The notes beneath the pieces are model-generated. The model saw nothing but the letters and a program-made list of their open reading frames with translations, was not told the DNA's origin and did no database searches. Positions 1 to 8,372 of a stretch of DNA of 64,000 nt are shown here, in pieces. Every line of letters starts with the position of its first letter. The stretch's first letter is position 1. This DNA is from Allobosea thiooxidans (GTDB taxonomy: Bacteria > Pseudomonadota > Alphaproteobacteria > Rhizobiales > Beijerinckiaceae), in contig NZ_FUYX01000006.1 of the NCBI RefSeq assembly GCF_900168195.1, positions 1-64,000 on the forward strand, read 5' to 3'. Made by a program: the position numbers and the translations under genes.

Positions 1-23
1 CGAAATGTATGGTCCGCTCCGTC

Positions 24-252
24 ATTGCAAGGCGATTTGGAGGGCTGCTGACGATTGACAGTTTGCGTAAATGTATCCGGCCTCTCGCGAGTGGGCTGCT
101 GTTGCAGCCAGGCCATGATGAGATGCGCGCATGCCGTTCCCACTAAGCTGGTTCGGGCGCGGAGCCCGCTTTCGACCGAAGGGCTTACGGCATGCCGATC
201 GACTGTCTCGTCATCATTCTCCCGAGCCTCGCAATCTGCTTCCCGGGCGCTT
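24..252 (-). ncRNA. Candidate guide RNA region of the IS1111 element
   Basis: This is the non-coding stretch between the transposase stop codon and the inverted repeat at 9-23. IS110/IS1111 transposases are known to use an RNA from a non-coding end (bridge RNA or seekRNA) to choose donor and target DNA. In the IS1111 group it comes from the part downstream of the transposase, which is this part. No conserved sequence was recognised here, so the call rests on position and family knowledge only. Confidence 0.35.
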
Positions 253-1305
253 CTACGGCATGAACGCAGGATCGCGTCGTTCGTAGAGCGCCCCCGGCTT
301 CTGGATGATCACCCACGCAATGCGAGCGATCTTGTTGGCCAAGGCGACAGTCACCTTGTTGATGTGCATGCGCTGCTCCAGCGCATCGAGCCAGGCCCCG
401 AGGGCGTGGCGTGTCCGATCCAGATGCATCAGACAGGATCGTGCGCCGTGGATCAGCAGGCGTCGGACATAGCCGTTGCCGCGCTTGCTGATCCCCAACA
501 GGGTCTGCTTGCCGCCGGTTGAGTGTTCCCGCGGCACGAGTCCGAGCCAGGCTGCGAGGTCGCGCGCCCTCCTGAACTGGACGCCGCGGCCGACGGCCGC
601 CAGGAGCGCGGAGGCGCCGAGGGGGCCGATGCCGGGAACCGTCATCAACCGCCGGGCGACGTCATCGCGCTGAACCAGCGCTTCGATCTCACGTGTGATC
701 TGGGCGATCCGACCTTCGAGGCGCTCCAGGTCTTCGAACAAGCCTGTCACCAATCGGCGTATCGCCGGCGATAGATCATTCTCCTCATCGGCCACGACTC
801 GCGGCAGATCCAGCTTGAAAACACCGGCGCCTTGCCTGATGGCGACACCATATTCGAGACAGAAGCCACGCATCTGGGTGATCAGGCGCGTGCGCTGCAT
901 CACCATCTGGTCCCGCACGCGATGCAAAGACTGGACGTCGATCTGCTCGATTGCCTTGACCTCGACGAACCGCATGGATGGGCGCGTCACCGCCTCCGCA
1001 ATCGCTTCGGCATCCAGCGTGTCCGACTTGTTCGACTTCAGATATGGCTTCACGAATTGCGCAGGCATGATGCGCACGCGATGGCCGAGACCTTGGAGCT
1101 TGCGCGCGAGCCACTGCGAGCCAGGGCAGGCCTCCATGCCGACGAGAGCCGGCGCCGCGCGATCGAAGAACGCCAGCAAGGTCTCGCGCCGGAACTTCAT
1201 CCGCCGCAGGAGCTGACCGCTCTGATCCACGCCGACGACGTGGAAGATGTTCTTGCCGAGATCCACACCGTAGACGGCGGCATCACAAGACTGATGCTGG
1301 CTCAT
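253..1305 (-). CDS. IS110/IS1111-family transposase
   Basis: This 350-aa protein moves the surrounding element. The N-terminal DEDD RuvC-like domain shows D15 (YGVDLGKN), E58 (VGMEAC) and D95/D98 (KSDTLDAEA). The C-terminal Transposase_20 domain begins near residue 222 with MTVPGIGPLGA, followed by AAWLGLVP and the SKRGNGYVRRLL segment that carries the family's catalytic serine. The length is normal for the family and no frameshift is seen, so the enzyme is probably active. The start is 40 bp inside the inverted repeat at 1346-1360. A GGAGGAGAAGAG stretch just upstream supplies a strong ribosome binding site. Confidence 0.93.
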   Translation of the reverse strand: MSQHQSCDAAVYGVDLGKNIFHVVGVDQSGQLLRRMKFRRETLLAFFDRAAPALVGMEACPGSQWLARKLQGLGHRVRIMPAQFVKPYLKSNKSDTLDAEAIAEAVTRPSMRFVEVKAIEQIDVQSLHRVRDQMVMQRTRLITQMRGFCLEYGVAIRQGAGVFKLDLPRVVADEENDLSPAIRRLVTGLFEDLERLEGRIAQITREIEALVQRDDVARRLMTVPGIGPLGASALLAAVGRGVQFRRARDLAAWLGLVPREHSTGGKQTLLGISKRGNGYVRRLLIHGARSCLMHLDRTRHALGAWLDALEQRMHINKVTVALANKIARIAWVIIQKPGALYERRDPAFMP

Positions 1306-1382
1306 GACTCTTCTCCTCCTGGATCGTCACAGCATGACGGTGGGAGACGGAGCGGACCATCCCATTAGCTCTGAGGCCTGGT

Positions 1383-2210
1383 CGTAAGCGCGAGCTTGTC
1401 GGCGCGATATGTGGCGAGTGGCAGGTGTCGATCCGGCGGGCCTGTGCGGTCCTGGAATTCGACACCTCAAGCTATCACTACAAATCGTGCCGGCCCGACC
1501 AGGCCCCCCTGGCAGCCCGGATCAAGGCGATCTGCGAGACCCGCGTTCGCTATGGCTATCGTCGTGTCGACGTGCTGCTGCGGCGCGAGGGTTGGCATGT
1601 CAATCAGAAGCGGATTCGAAGGATCTACAATGAGTTAGGCTTGCAACTCCGGAACAAGACGCCCAAGCGTCGGGTCAAGGCGAAGCTGCGCGAGGATCGT
1701 GCGCCGGCGACACGGCCGAACGATGTCTGGGCGATGGACTTTGTCCACGACCAGCTCGCCACGGGTCGCAAGATCCGGGTTCTGACGGTGGTCGACACCT
1801 TCTCGCGCTTCTCACCGGCGGCCGATCCCCGCTTCAGCTACCGGGCCGAGGATGTCGTCGCCACGCTGGAAAGGGTCTGCGCGAAGCTGGGCTATCCGAA
1901 GACGATCCGGGTCGACCAGGGCTCCGAGTTCGTCAGCCGCGATCTCGACCTCTGGGCCTATGCCAAGGGTGTCACCTTGGACTTCTCACGGCCGGGGAAG
2001 CCGACGGACAATGCCTTCATCGAGGCGTTCAACGGCCGCTTTCGCAGCGAGTGCCTGAACACGCACTGGTTCCTCACCCTTGCGGATGCGGCCGAAAAGA
2101 TGGAGGCTTGGGTCAAATACTACAACGAGGATCGGCCGCACGGGGCCATCGGCAACAAGCCTCCGATCCTGCTGCAAAATCCCGGCGGCATACCCAGCCC
2201 GCCGCCGTGA
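1383..2210 (+). pseudogene. IS3-family transposase OrfB, 5' truncated
   Basis: This is the integrase part of an IS3-type transposase. An HTH_21 region is followed by an rve core with D105 (AMDF), D164 (VDQGS) and E200 (FIEAFN), counted from the GTG at 1425. The 35-residue gap between the last two fits the DDE rule. The reading frame continues upstream of that GTG to about 1383 with family-like residues (RKRELVGAICGEW), so GTG is not the natural start. OrfA and the left end are missing, probably lost when the IS1111 element arrived 22 bp upstream. The catalytic core is complete, but the gene cannot be translated in its normal OrfA-OrfB form. Confidence 0.8.
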
Positions 2211-2241
2211 TCGAAGGCCGGAAACTCCAGCCTCCGGCGCT

Positions 2242-2287
2242 CCAGCAAATGGTCTCGGATCAGGTCCCAGCAAATGGTCTCGGATCA
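2242..2287. repeat. 21-bp direct repeat at the IS3 right end
   Basis: CCAGCAAATGGTCTCGGATC plus a final A occurs at 2242-2262 and again at 2267-2287. The copies begin 25 bp apart, just after the IS3 stop codon. The first copy is part of the IS end, since it is also present in diverged form at the end of the second fragment (about 2500-2520). The second copy may be a replication-slip duplicate or the start of another element. Confidence 0.7.
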
Positions 2288-2375
2288 CCATGAACGCCGA
2301 GCTGACGACCAAACCACGGATGATACCGATAGAGAACCCCTCGGAACGCGGTCCGGTGGGCGTTCTCAAGCCTCG

Positions 2376-2520
2376 TTGTATAACGAGGATCGGCCGCAGG
2401 GGGCCATTGGCAACAAGCCCCCGATCCTGCGGCAGAATCCCGGCGGAACACCTAGCCTACCGCCGTGATCGAAGGCCGGAAACTCCAGCTTCCGGCGATC
2501 CAGGGAATAGTCTCGGATCA
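2376..2520 (+). mobile_element. Fragment of a second IS3-type element (3' end)
   Basis: Bases 2376-2520 align without gaps to 2118-2262, shifted by 258 bp, at roughly 85-90% identity by eye. They encode the last about 28 residues of the OrfB C-terminus (NEDRPQGAIGNKPPIL) and the same trailing non-coding end. Nothing upstream in this copy matches the transposase, so this is the stub of a related element. Confidence 0.75.
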
Positions 2521-2834
2521 GCCTATGCTGCAGATATCCTTCGGCCCACAGGGACCGTGCGCATTGAAGCTGCAAAACCCAGTCACGCAACGTCTACCGC
2601 TCAACACCGCCGATCCGGAGGCCGCCTCGTAGCTCACTCCGTCCAGATGGCCAGCCAGAACAGCGCCGGCTCTAGTTGGCGTGCCGCGTAGCTGCAAGGC
2701 GTTGAAGAACTAAAACGGTGAAATCGGTTCAGAGCGAAGCGGCAGCAGGCATGACGATAATCCTACTCGCGCCAACAGAACCACGACAAGCCTTTCCTAG
2801 TCATTCCCTTAAGCCTGGGCTCGGGACCGTTGTA

Positions 2835-4700
2835 TTATTGGCAGTCAAGGCGTTTAGCGACCGCATCGATCGCCCAAATCTGATTGTGATTTTCGGCCGG
2901 CGTCGCTGCCCTCCCATAAGCCGCAACCAACGTCGGCGACAGCGCTGGCGACAGCCCGAACTGGCGCAGTGGTGCCGCCGCCATCGGGTAGATCCAGCCT
3001 TGCGAGACGAGTTCCGAAACGTAAGCTGGGAACCAGATTGGTGCTGCATCTCTGAAGGTTCGCATGGTGTCGAGGACTGCCCGAACATCCATGGTGCGGT
3101 AGCTGATATGTGCAGTACTGGTCCTAGTCTTGTTGCCCTCCCAGGTCGGCGTATTCACGGAAGTCCCTGAAGCCGCGCTCCAACCTTCCTGGCAGGGGCC
3201 CGCGCAATATTGCCACACACGCGGGCGGTTCTCTGAGACCTCGGCGGCAAGAAAGGAGGCGGTCATCCTGCGGACAGTGTCCTGAAGATTAGAAGAAATC
3301 GGCCTCAGACTGTGCAGTTCGGCCAATCCCTCAATCCAGCCGCTCTGATAGTTCCAGGGCGTATTGGCGCCATCGAGCCAGAAAGGCGCGCCGCGCTTAA
3401 TGAAAAGCTGCACGCCATCGAGGCGCTCGACCGAACGGTCGAAATTCGTCATTTCCTCTCGTAAGTTGGCCGCCAGGTGATCGTCTGCGAGCAACCCCAT
3501 CCTCATGGCCCGCCCAACCACCCTGGCCATGCGACCGAGATGAACCATGGAAAGAATATCAACCCGTTCGAGCGAATATCGGCGCGACCAGAACCAGGGC
3601 TTGTCAGTTTCGGCGAGGCGCGACCACCAGCCAAGCTCCAGCACAACGCGGCGCCGCATATCCTCGCGCAAGAGGTCGAATCGCGGCTGCGGCAACGCCA
3701 GACGTTCAATCACGTCGAGCATACCATCGAGAACATAAACCTGGCCCCAAGGCAATCGGCCTTCGTGGTTGTTCATGCCGAGATAGGTCAAGCCGTGCCC
3801 CGGCATGCGCGCGATGTCGCGGCGGAGAAGGGGCGCAATCTCGGCACACGTTTCCAGCGCCAAAGGCTGTCCTGTCGGCGCATAGCCCTTAGGTAGCCAA
3901 TCCGCCGATACATCCCGGCAGTCGCCAAGCGGCCAGATCGCACAATCCTGGTATATCACCTCACCGGCCGCCGGAGGCGAACGGAAACGGTCGTCATAGT
4001 CGAGACGGAACAGGCCGCGCGCCGCGCGGCCGACTGCAACAGCCTCGATCAAGACACGTCCAGTCCAGCCCTCGCCCTTGATCTCCGTGAAAGCGATCTG
4101 CCCACTGGCATCTTCGGTAAGCCGCACGCACGCCGACTGCGCACAGAGCAGATGTCCATCCGGCAGCGCAAGATCCTGAAACCGAGCATCCATTCCCGAC
4201 AAAGTCAGTTTGTCGGCGACCTTCTCCAGGCGGAGCGTGTCACCTGCCGGCATCGCCCGGTAGATATCTACTCCCTCGCGCACGACACGTCCCGAACGCC
4301 CTGAAGGCATCGTCTCGTCCACATCGTAGACGACGAGATAGGCGTTCTTGCCTATGTTGAAAGCGTGCAGGAAATAGAGCTTGGCGGCCAGGCTCTCGTC
4401 GATGCCGAGCGCTCGATACCCGCCTCCTTGCTCGACAGCGGCGGCAATGCCGTCCCGAAGCGCCCAGCGGCCAATCACGAGATTGCCGCCGGACGAACGC
4501 TGCAATAGCGCTTGCGGTATAAAATCTCGCGGCAACGATCTGGGCTGCTCACCCTGCGCCCGGTAAGCAAATTGCCGCCCATCGATCGAAACGAGGAGGG
4601 TGGAGTTGTCTGGAGTTTGGGTCAGCGGCGCATCGGCCCAAGGCTGGGCCACTGCTGCAGTTGCAAGCAGACACGTCATTACGAGTGCAGTTAATCGCAT
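2835..4700 (-). CDS. Secreted protein of unknown function, 621 aa
   Basis: I do not recognise the family. An N-terminal signal peptide is clear (MRLTALVMTCLLATAAVA, then QPWA), so the product is exported. ATG 4700 was chosen because the signal peptide starts cleanly there; a TTG lies two codons upstream. The N-terminal half is rich in beta-like segments. The C-terminal half (after about residue 280) is helical and rich in aromatic residues, for example NNHEGRLPWGQVY, LELGWWSRL and ANTPWNYQSGWIEGLAEL. This pattern recalls (alpha/alpha)-toroid enzymes such as glucuronyl C5-epimerases or polysaccharide lyases, but that is only a guess. The deacetylase-like gene lies divergently upstream, which suggests work on a surface polysaccharide. 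Confidence 0.6.
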   Translation of the reverse strand: MRLTALVMTCLLATAAVAQPWADAPLTQTPDNSTLLVSIDGRQFAYRAQGEQPRSLPRDFIPQALLQRSSGGNLVIGRWALRDGIAAAVEQGGGYRALGIDESLAAKLYFLHAFNIGKNAYLVVYDVDETMPSGRSGRVVREGVDIYRAMPAGDTLRLEKVADKLTLSGMDARFQDLALPDGHLLCAQSACVRLTEDASGQIAFTEIKGEGWTGRVLIEAVAVGRAARGLFRLDYDDRFRSPPAAGEVIYQDCAIWPLGDCRDVSADWLPKGYAPTGQPLALETCAEIAPLLRRDIARMPGHGLTYLGMNNHEGRLPWGQVYVLDGMLDVIERLALPQPRFDLLREDMRRRVVLELGWWSRLAETDKPWFWSRRYSLERVDILSMVHLGRMARVVGRAMRMGLLADDHLAANLREEMTNFDRSVERLDGVQLFIKRGAPFWLDGANTPWNYQSGWIEGLAELHSLRPISSNLQDTVRRMTASFLAAEVSENRPRVWQYCAGPCQEGWSAASGTSVNTPTWEGNKTRTSTAHISYRTMDVRAVLDTMRTFRDAAPIWFPAYVSELVSQGWIYPMAAAPLRQFGLSPALSPTLVAAYGRAATPAENHNQIWAIDAVAKRLDCQ

Positions 4701-4864
4701 TTCCAAATCCGCCTGCCAACCACCGCGCTAGTCCTGCGGCATACAGCCCCAATCCTCTTCTAGCAATCACAGCAGGCCTTCATCGATCCTCGGAATAGAT
4801 CTCAGCTCTGCGCCCCCTTGCATGGCAGGCCCAGAGCAGCCACAAGGGCGTCGTAGGAGTGGTT

Positions 4865-5626
4865 ATGGCGCGCGATTTCACCTTGAAGGCCTATGCAGGT
4901 ATTGTCGATGCCGCTTTGGCGGCCGGTTATCACCCTGTGGGGGTCGGCGACTGGCTCGACGGGTTTAGGCCGTGCGAGCCTGTTATCGTGTTGCGTCATG
5001 ACGTCGACCGGCGGCCCGAGCATGCACTGGCGATGGCGCATCTCGAGGCCTCGCGAGGCATTCTAGCGACCTATTATTTTCGGACAGTCGGCAGCGCGTT
5101 CAACCCGGCAATCATTCGCGAGATCGCGACGCTGGGCCACGAGATTGGCTATCACTACGAAGACTTTCACCTCGCGAAGTATGATCCCGCCAAGGCCCAT
5201 GCGCTGTATCTGAAGAACCTCGGCGCGTTGCGCGAGATCGCTCCGATACGAAGCATCGCTATGCACGGCAGCCCGCTGGCGAAGTACAGCAATATGGAGC
5301 TCTGGAACCACCGCTCCTTCAGCGAGAGCGGCGTCAAGGACTGCATTCTCTCGGGGGATTGGTCGCAATTCCTGTTCTTCACCGACACCGGCCGCAGCTT
5401 CGACGCGCGACTGACTAATTTGCGAGACACTATCGGCGGCAAGCGTGTGCCAGGCGTCGCCAGTTCCGCTGCCGTCGGCGAGCACCTGCAGACATACTGT
5501 CCCCCCTTGGTTCAGCTCAGCGTCCACCCGGAGCGATGGTCAGACAGACTGTGGGCCTGGTCACGCCAGCTCGTCGTCGACACTGCGGCCAACGGCGTGA
5601 AGGTCGGCTTGCGAATCCTGCGCTGA
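4865..5626 (+). CDS. Polysaccharide deacetylase-like protein
   Basis: This 253-aa protein resembles the NodB-type carbohydrate esterase fold. RHDVDRRPEHAL near residue 45 matches the metal-binding T/HDD motif. EIGYHYED follows near 95, MHGSPL near 135, and LSVHPERW near 218 supplies the late histidine. There is no signal peptide, so it is probably cytoplasmic and may act on precursors. ATG 4865 is preferred over GTG 4859 because AGGAG lies 5 bases before it. It diverges from the secreted protein and converges on the asparagine synthetase gene. Substrate unknown; similar short deacetylases occur in O-antigen and exopolysaccharide clusters. Confidence 0.75.
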   Translation: MARDFTLKAYAGIVDAALAAGYHPVGVGDWLDGFRPCEPVIVLRHDVDRRPEHALAMAHLEASRGILATYYFRTVGSAFNPAIIREIATLGHEIGYHYEDFHLAKYDPAKAHALYLKNLGALREIAPIRSIAMHGSPLAKYSNMELWNHRSFSESGVKDCILSGDWSQFLFFTDTGRSFDARLTNLRDTIGGKRVPGVASSAAVGEHLQTYCPPLVQLSVHPERWSDRLWAWSRQLVVDTAANGVKVGLRILR

Positions 5627-5653
5627 GACTTCGCGGCCTGTCGGTGGGACGGT

Positions 5654-7552
5654 TCAGGCTCCGACCCGGAAGCGTTCGCCCCAGAGGCCCAGATTGACGA
5701 CCCGCCAGAGCAGGAAGTTGACCGGCTTGCGGCCCTCGAGCATATCCGAGGCGAGCGCGCGCAGGCCATCGGCATTGAACAAGCCGGGATAGCGTGCAAC
5801 CGCCGCCTCGACGCCTTCGGTCATCACGCCCTTCAGAGGCCCGCGAAACCATACCTGTTCCGGCGTGGCGAATCCGAGCTTGTCGCGCCGCCGCAACACC
5901 GTCGGCGGTAGGATGGTTTCCATCGCGCGACGCAGCACCCGCTTGGTGTCGCCACCGACGATCTTGTGGTCGTTACCAAGCGCCAGATTGAACTCGACCA
6001 ACGGACAGTCGAGAAACGGCACCCGCGCCTCGATCGCATGTGCCATCGAATTTCGATCCTCCCAATGCAGCAGCATCGACAGATTCGAGCCATAGGTCAG
6101 GTTCAGGCAGAGGCTCCGTAGGTCCGTGACTGCTGGCAGCCCGAGTTCCGAGCGTGCGCGCTCGAAGGCTGTCTCGCTCGCTCCCCGCTCGCGCAGCAGC
6201 TCGCCGCCGAGCCAATCATGTTGGGTCAGCGCTCTGTGCCCGTCCCGCAACAGGCCCGCGAGACCAGGCGGTAGCAGCGCGATCAACGCCTGTTGGATCT
6301 GCCGGGAGATCGGCACGCCATGCCAAGCCCGACGCTCCTGCATCGCCCGCAGAACGCCGGCCAATCTGAACTGCTTAATCAACACCGCCAAATGGAAGGA
6401 AAAGCTATGATGGTAGCCGCCGAGTTGCTCATCGGCCCCTTGGCCGTCCAGCATGACTTTGATGCCGACGCGCTTCGCCTCCTCGAATACGCACCATTGC
6501 GCGAAGATTGAAGTCGAGCCGAAAGGCTCGTCCTGATGCCAGGTGATGTCCGAGGCGCGCTGGAACACGTCGTCGGCCTTCGGGAAGATGTAATGCGGCT
6601 CGGTGTGCGCATGCGCAACGACGGCATCCATGAACGGCTTCTCGTCGACACTCTTCTCGGCGTAGCAGGCGGAGACGGTGTTGACCTTGGCCCCGCCAGC
6701 TTCGGAGCCCATCATTTGCGCCATCAGGCAGACGATCGAGGAGGAATCGAGCCCTCCCGACAGACAGGAGCCGACCGGAACGTCCGAGCGAAGATGCAGC
6801 CGGACCGATTCGGTCAGGAGGTCGCGGAAGCGAGCCGCCGCCTCATCCTCGGACAGGGAAATGTCGCCGGCGGCCGCCGGATACCAGCGGCGCGGCCGCG
6901 CTTCGATGGCCGCATCGCGGCTTGCATCGATCGTGACGCATTCGCCGCCGCGGAGCTGAAACACGCCCTCGAACATCGTCTCCGAGGTATGATCGGAGAT
7001 GCCGGAGGCGAGGAAGTCATGGACCCGGGCGACATTCATGCTACCCGACACGCTCGGAAGCCCCAGAAGCTGCTTGATCTCGGAGCCGAAGGCGGCGCCG
7101 CGGGGCGTCGTCACCATATAGAGCGGCTTAATGCCATAGCGGTCGCGGGCGCCGAAGAGTTTCTTGTCGCGATCGTCCCAGATCAGGAAGGCGAACATGC
7201 CGCGCAGCCGCGGCAGCGCATCCTCGCCCCACAGCGTGTAGGCACGCAGAAGCACCTCCGAATCGGATTCCGAGACGAAGACCTCACCCTTCGCCCGCAT
7301 CTCCTCGCGCAGCTCGATGTAATTGTAGATCTCGCCGTTGAAGACGAGCCAATAGCGCCGCGACGCATCGCACATCGGCTGCAGGCCGGCATCGGAGACG
7401 TCGATGATGGCGAGGCGGCGATGACCGAGAGCCACCGGCCCCTTGGGGCTCGCATAGGTTTCCCAGCCGCGACCATCCGGCCCACGGTGCGCGACGATAT
7501 CGATCCGTTGCGGATCTGGCTCGAAGCCGATCGACCCGAATATGCCACACAT
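5654..7552 (-). CDS. asnB: Asparagine synthase (glutamine-hydrolysing)
   Basis: This 632-aa enzyme makes asparagine, or amidates another substrate, from glutamine and ATP. The start at 7552 puts the catalytic Cys2 right after Met (MCGIFGSIGF), as the N-terminal amidotransferase domain requires; the frame is open 33 codons further upstream but that would bury Cys2. GEIYNYIELR near 80 and the synthetase P-loop SGGLDSSSIV near 265 are intact. The C-terminal EARVPFLDCPLVEF is typical of the family. Polysaccharide clusters often carry such an AsnB paralog, and the neighbours here fit that. The real acceptor could be a sugar acid. Confidence 0.9.
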   Translation of the reverse strand: MCGIFGSIGFEPDPQRIDIVAHRGPDGRGWETYASPKGPVALGHRRLAIIDVSDAGLQPMCDASRRYWLVFNGEIYNYIELREEMRAKGEVFVSESDSEVLLRAYTLWGEDALPRLRGMFAFLIWDDRDKKLFGARDRYGIKPLYMVTTPRGAAFGSEIKQLLGLPSVSGSMNVARVHDFLASGISDHTSETMFEGVFQLRGGECVTIDASRDAAIEARPRRWYPAAAGDISLSEDEAAARFRDLLTESVRLHLRSDVPVGSCLSGGLDSSSIVCLMAQMMGSEAGGAKVNTVSACYAEKSVDEKPFMDAVVAHAHTEPHYIFPKADDVFQRASDITWHQDEPFGSTSIFAQWCVFEEAKRVGIKVMLDGQGADEQLGGYHHSFSFHLAVLIKQFRLAGVLRAMQERRAWHGVPISRQIQQALIALLPPGLAGLLRDGHRALTQHDWLGGELLRERGASETAFERARSELGLPAVTDLRSLCLNLTYGSNLSMLLHWEDRNSMAHAIEARVPFLDCPLVEFNLALGNDHKIVGGDTKRVLRRAMETILPPTVLRRRDKLGFATPEQVWFRGPLKGVMTEGVEAAVARYPGLFNADGLRALASDMLEGRKPVNFLLWRVVNLGLWGERFRVGA

Positions 7553-7715
7553 GCGCCAGCCTCGTTGCTGCGGACTCGAGCGATCTCGTCCGCCAGCACA
7601 AACAATCTTGCGCTGCCTTATATTGGCGACACCCCAATCGGTCGAGCCCAACGATTTTTCGTTGCCGCTGCCCTTTCACAGTCAGGCCAGCTCGAAGCCC
7701 GGTTGATCAAAGCCT

Positions 7716-7940
7716 TCAGCGCTCACCCTTCAACGCTACGCATGAATCCTCCGCGCCAATGACCACTCCGCCTTCCTCCAGGGCGAGCTTGATGCCCCGC
7801 AGGTTGTTATGGGTCGGCACGCGCCTGGCTTTCTCGAAGTCTCGGATGGTTGAGAGGCCGAGATGGGCAACCTTGGCGAGGTCTTGCTGGCTCCAATCGA
7901 GGAGGGCTCGAGCAGCGCGGCATTGTGCGGGTGTAATCAT
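7716..7940 (-). CDS. Xre-family transcriptional regulator, 74 aa
   Basis: A single helix-turn-helix domain fills the protein. AARALLDWSQQDLAKVAHLGLSTI shows the first, second and recognition helices, and residues 34-55 (FEKARRVPTHNNLRGIK) complete the five-helix bundle. It stands divergently from the phage-island genes, where a Cro/CI-like switch is expected. The 117-bp gap to the next gene holds palindromes that could be its operators (7971-7983 and 8017-8057). What it controls is inferred from position only. Confidence 0.82.
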   Translation of the reverse strand: MITPAQCRAARALLDWSQQDLAKVAHLGLSTIRDFEKARRVPTHNNLRGIKLALEEGGVVIGAEDSCVALKGER

Positions 7941-7956
7941 GCTGCCGACATAGCTT

Positions 7957-7997
7957 AGTCAACCTTTTTCGTCGAGCATCGACTTTTCGAGTTGACT
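7957..7997. promoter_or_regulatory. Nested inverted repeats, candidate Xre operator
   Basis: AGTCAAC at 7957-7963 is matched by GTTGACT at 7991-7997. Between them lies GTCGA-gca-TCGAC at 7971-7983. The site is in the gap between the Xre gene and the divergent phage-island genes, where a small Xre regulator would bind. Binding is inferred. Confidence 0.4.
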
Positions 7998-8016
7998 GGT
8001 GGCGCCATAGGAAGGG

Positions 8017-8057
8017 AACCGTCCTCTACCGACGATTTTCGTCGCTGGAGGACGGTT
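8017..8057 (+). promoter_or_regulatory. Hairpin hiding the ribosome binding site of the next gene
   Basis: AACCGTCCTC (8017-8026) pairs perfectly with GAGGACGGTT (8048-8057). Inside, CGACGA (8030-8035) pairs with TCGTCG (8039-8044) around a TTT loop. The short internal stretch adds an A-U and a G-U pair, giving a nearly continuous stem of about 18 pairs. The Shine-Dalgarno GGAGG at 8047-8051 lies in the right arm and the ATG at 8058 follows directly. In RNA this would block translation unless it is opened. As DNA it could instead be an operator. Confidence 0.6.
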
Positions 8058-8363
8058 ATGACCCTTATCCTGGAGTTCGAGCGCAAGCTCATTTTCTACA
8101 AGCCTGGCATTCTCCGCTACGCCATGCGGCAGGCGAGCCCTCGGCTTTGCATGTCTCAAAACGTGGCCGAGCGGCGTCAGCTATTGTCGCTATCGCTGAA
8201 GCGCGGATGGGCTGAAGCCAGGGCCGAGCTAGCAGCGCTTCAACGGCTACAGTCCGTCGCATCGGAAGACTGCGCCGGACCGTTTCACAATCGCACGAAT
8301 ATCGCGGCCGCTTCGTCACAGGCGGCCTCCCGGCTCACCCTCGGCTATCGCCAGCTGCATTGA
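8058..8363 (+). CDS. Small hypothetical protein of the phage island
   Basis: This 101-aa basic protein matches no family I recognise. ATG 8058 is chosen because GGAGG lies 6 bases before it; the open frame extends further to 7992 but would read through the hairpin. Residues about 38-62 (VAERRQLLSLSLKRGWAEARAELAAL) look like an amphipathic helix. It leads a tight series of plus-strand recombination genes, so a role in that module is likely. No catalytic motif is visible. Confidence 0.55.
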   Translation: MTLILEFERKLIFYKPGILRYAMRQASPRLCMSQNVAERRQLLSLSLKRGWAEARAELAALQRLQSVASEDCAGPFHNRTNIAAASSQAASRLTLGYRQLH

Positions 8364-8372
8364 GGGTTCGCC

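Larger units (their letters stand above)
9..1360 (-). mobile_element. IS110-family insertion sequence, IS1111 type
   Basis: The element is bounded by a perfect 15-bp inverted repeat. ATGGTCCGCTCCGTC at 9-23 is the exact reverse complement of bases 1346-1360. The transposase lies between them on the minus strand. It leaves about 40 bp before the start codon and about 230 bp after the stop codon. Inverted repeats near the ends and a long non-coding segment after the transposase are typical of the IS1111 subgroup; classical IS110 members lack such repeats. The true ends may lie a few bases outside the repeats. The element looks intact. Confidence 0.8.
2211..2834. other. Gene-free IS graveyard
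   Basis: No supported gene lies here. The stretch holds the right-hand end of the IS3 remnant, a 21-bp direct repeat (2242-2262 and 2267-2287, 4 bp apart), a second diverged IS3 end (2376-2520) and about 300 bp with no recognised signal before the stop codon of the next gene. Open frames across it are short and look like shadows. Confidence 0.6.

Noticed and set aside
55..522. 155-codon open frame on the plus strand at the left end
   Set aside because: It covers the non-coding end and the antisense of the IS1111 transposase and has no coding character of its own.
6536..7762. 408-codon open frame on the plus strand
   Set aside because: It is the antisense of the well-supported asparagine synthetase gene; GC-rich genes often leave long open frames on the other strand.
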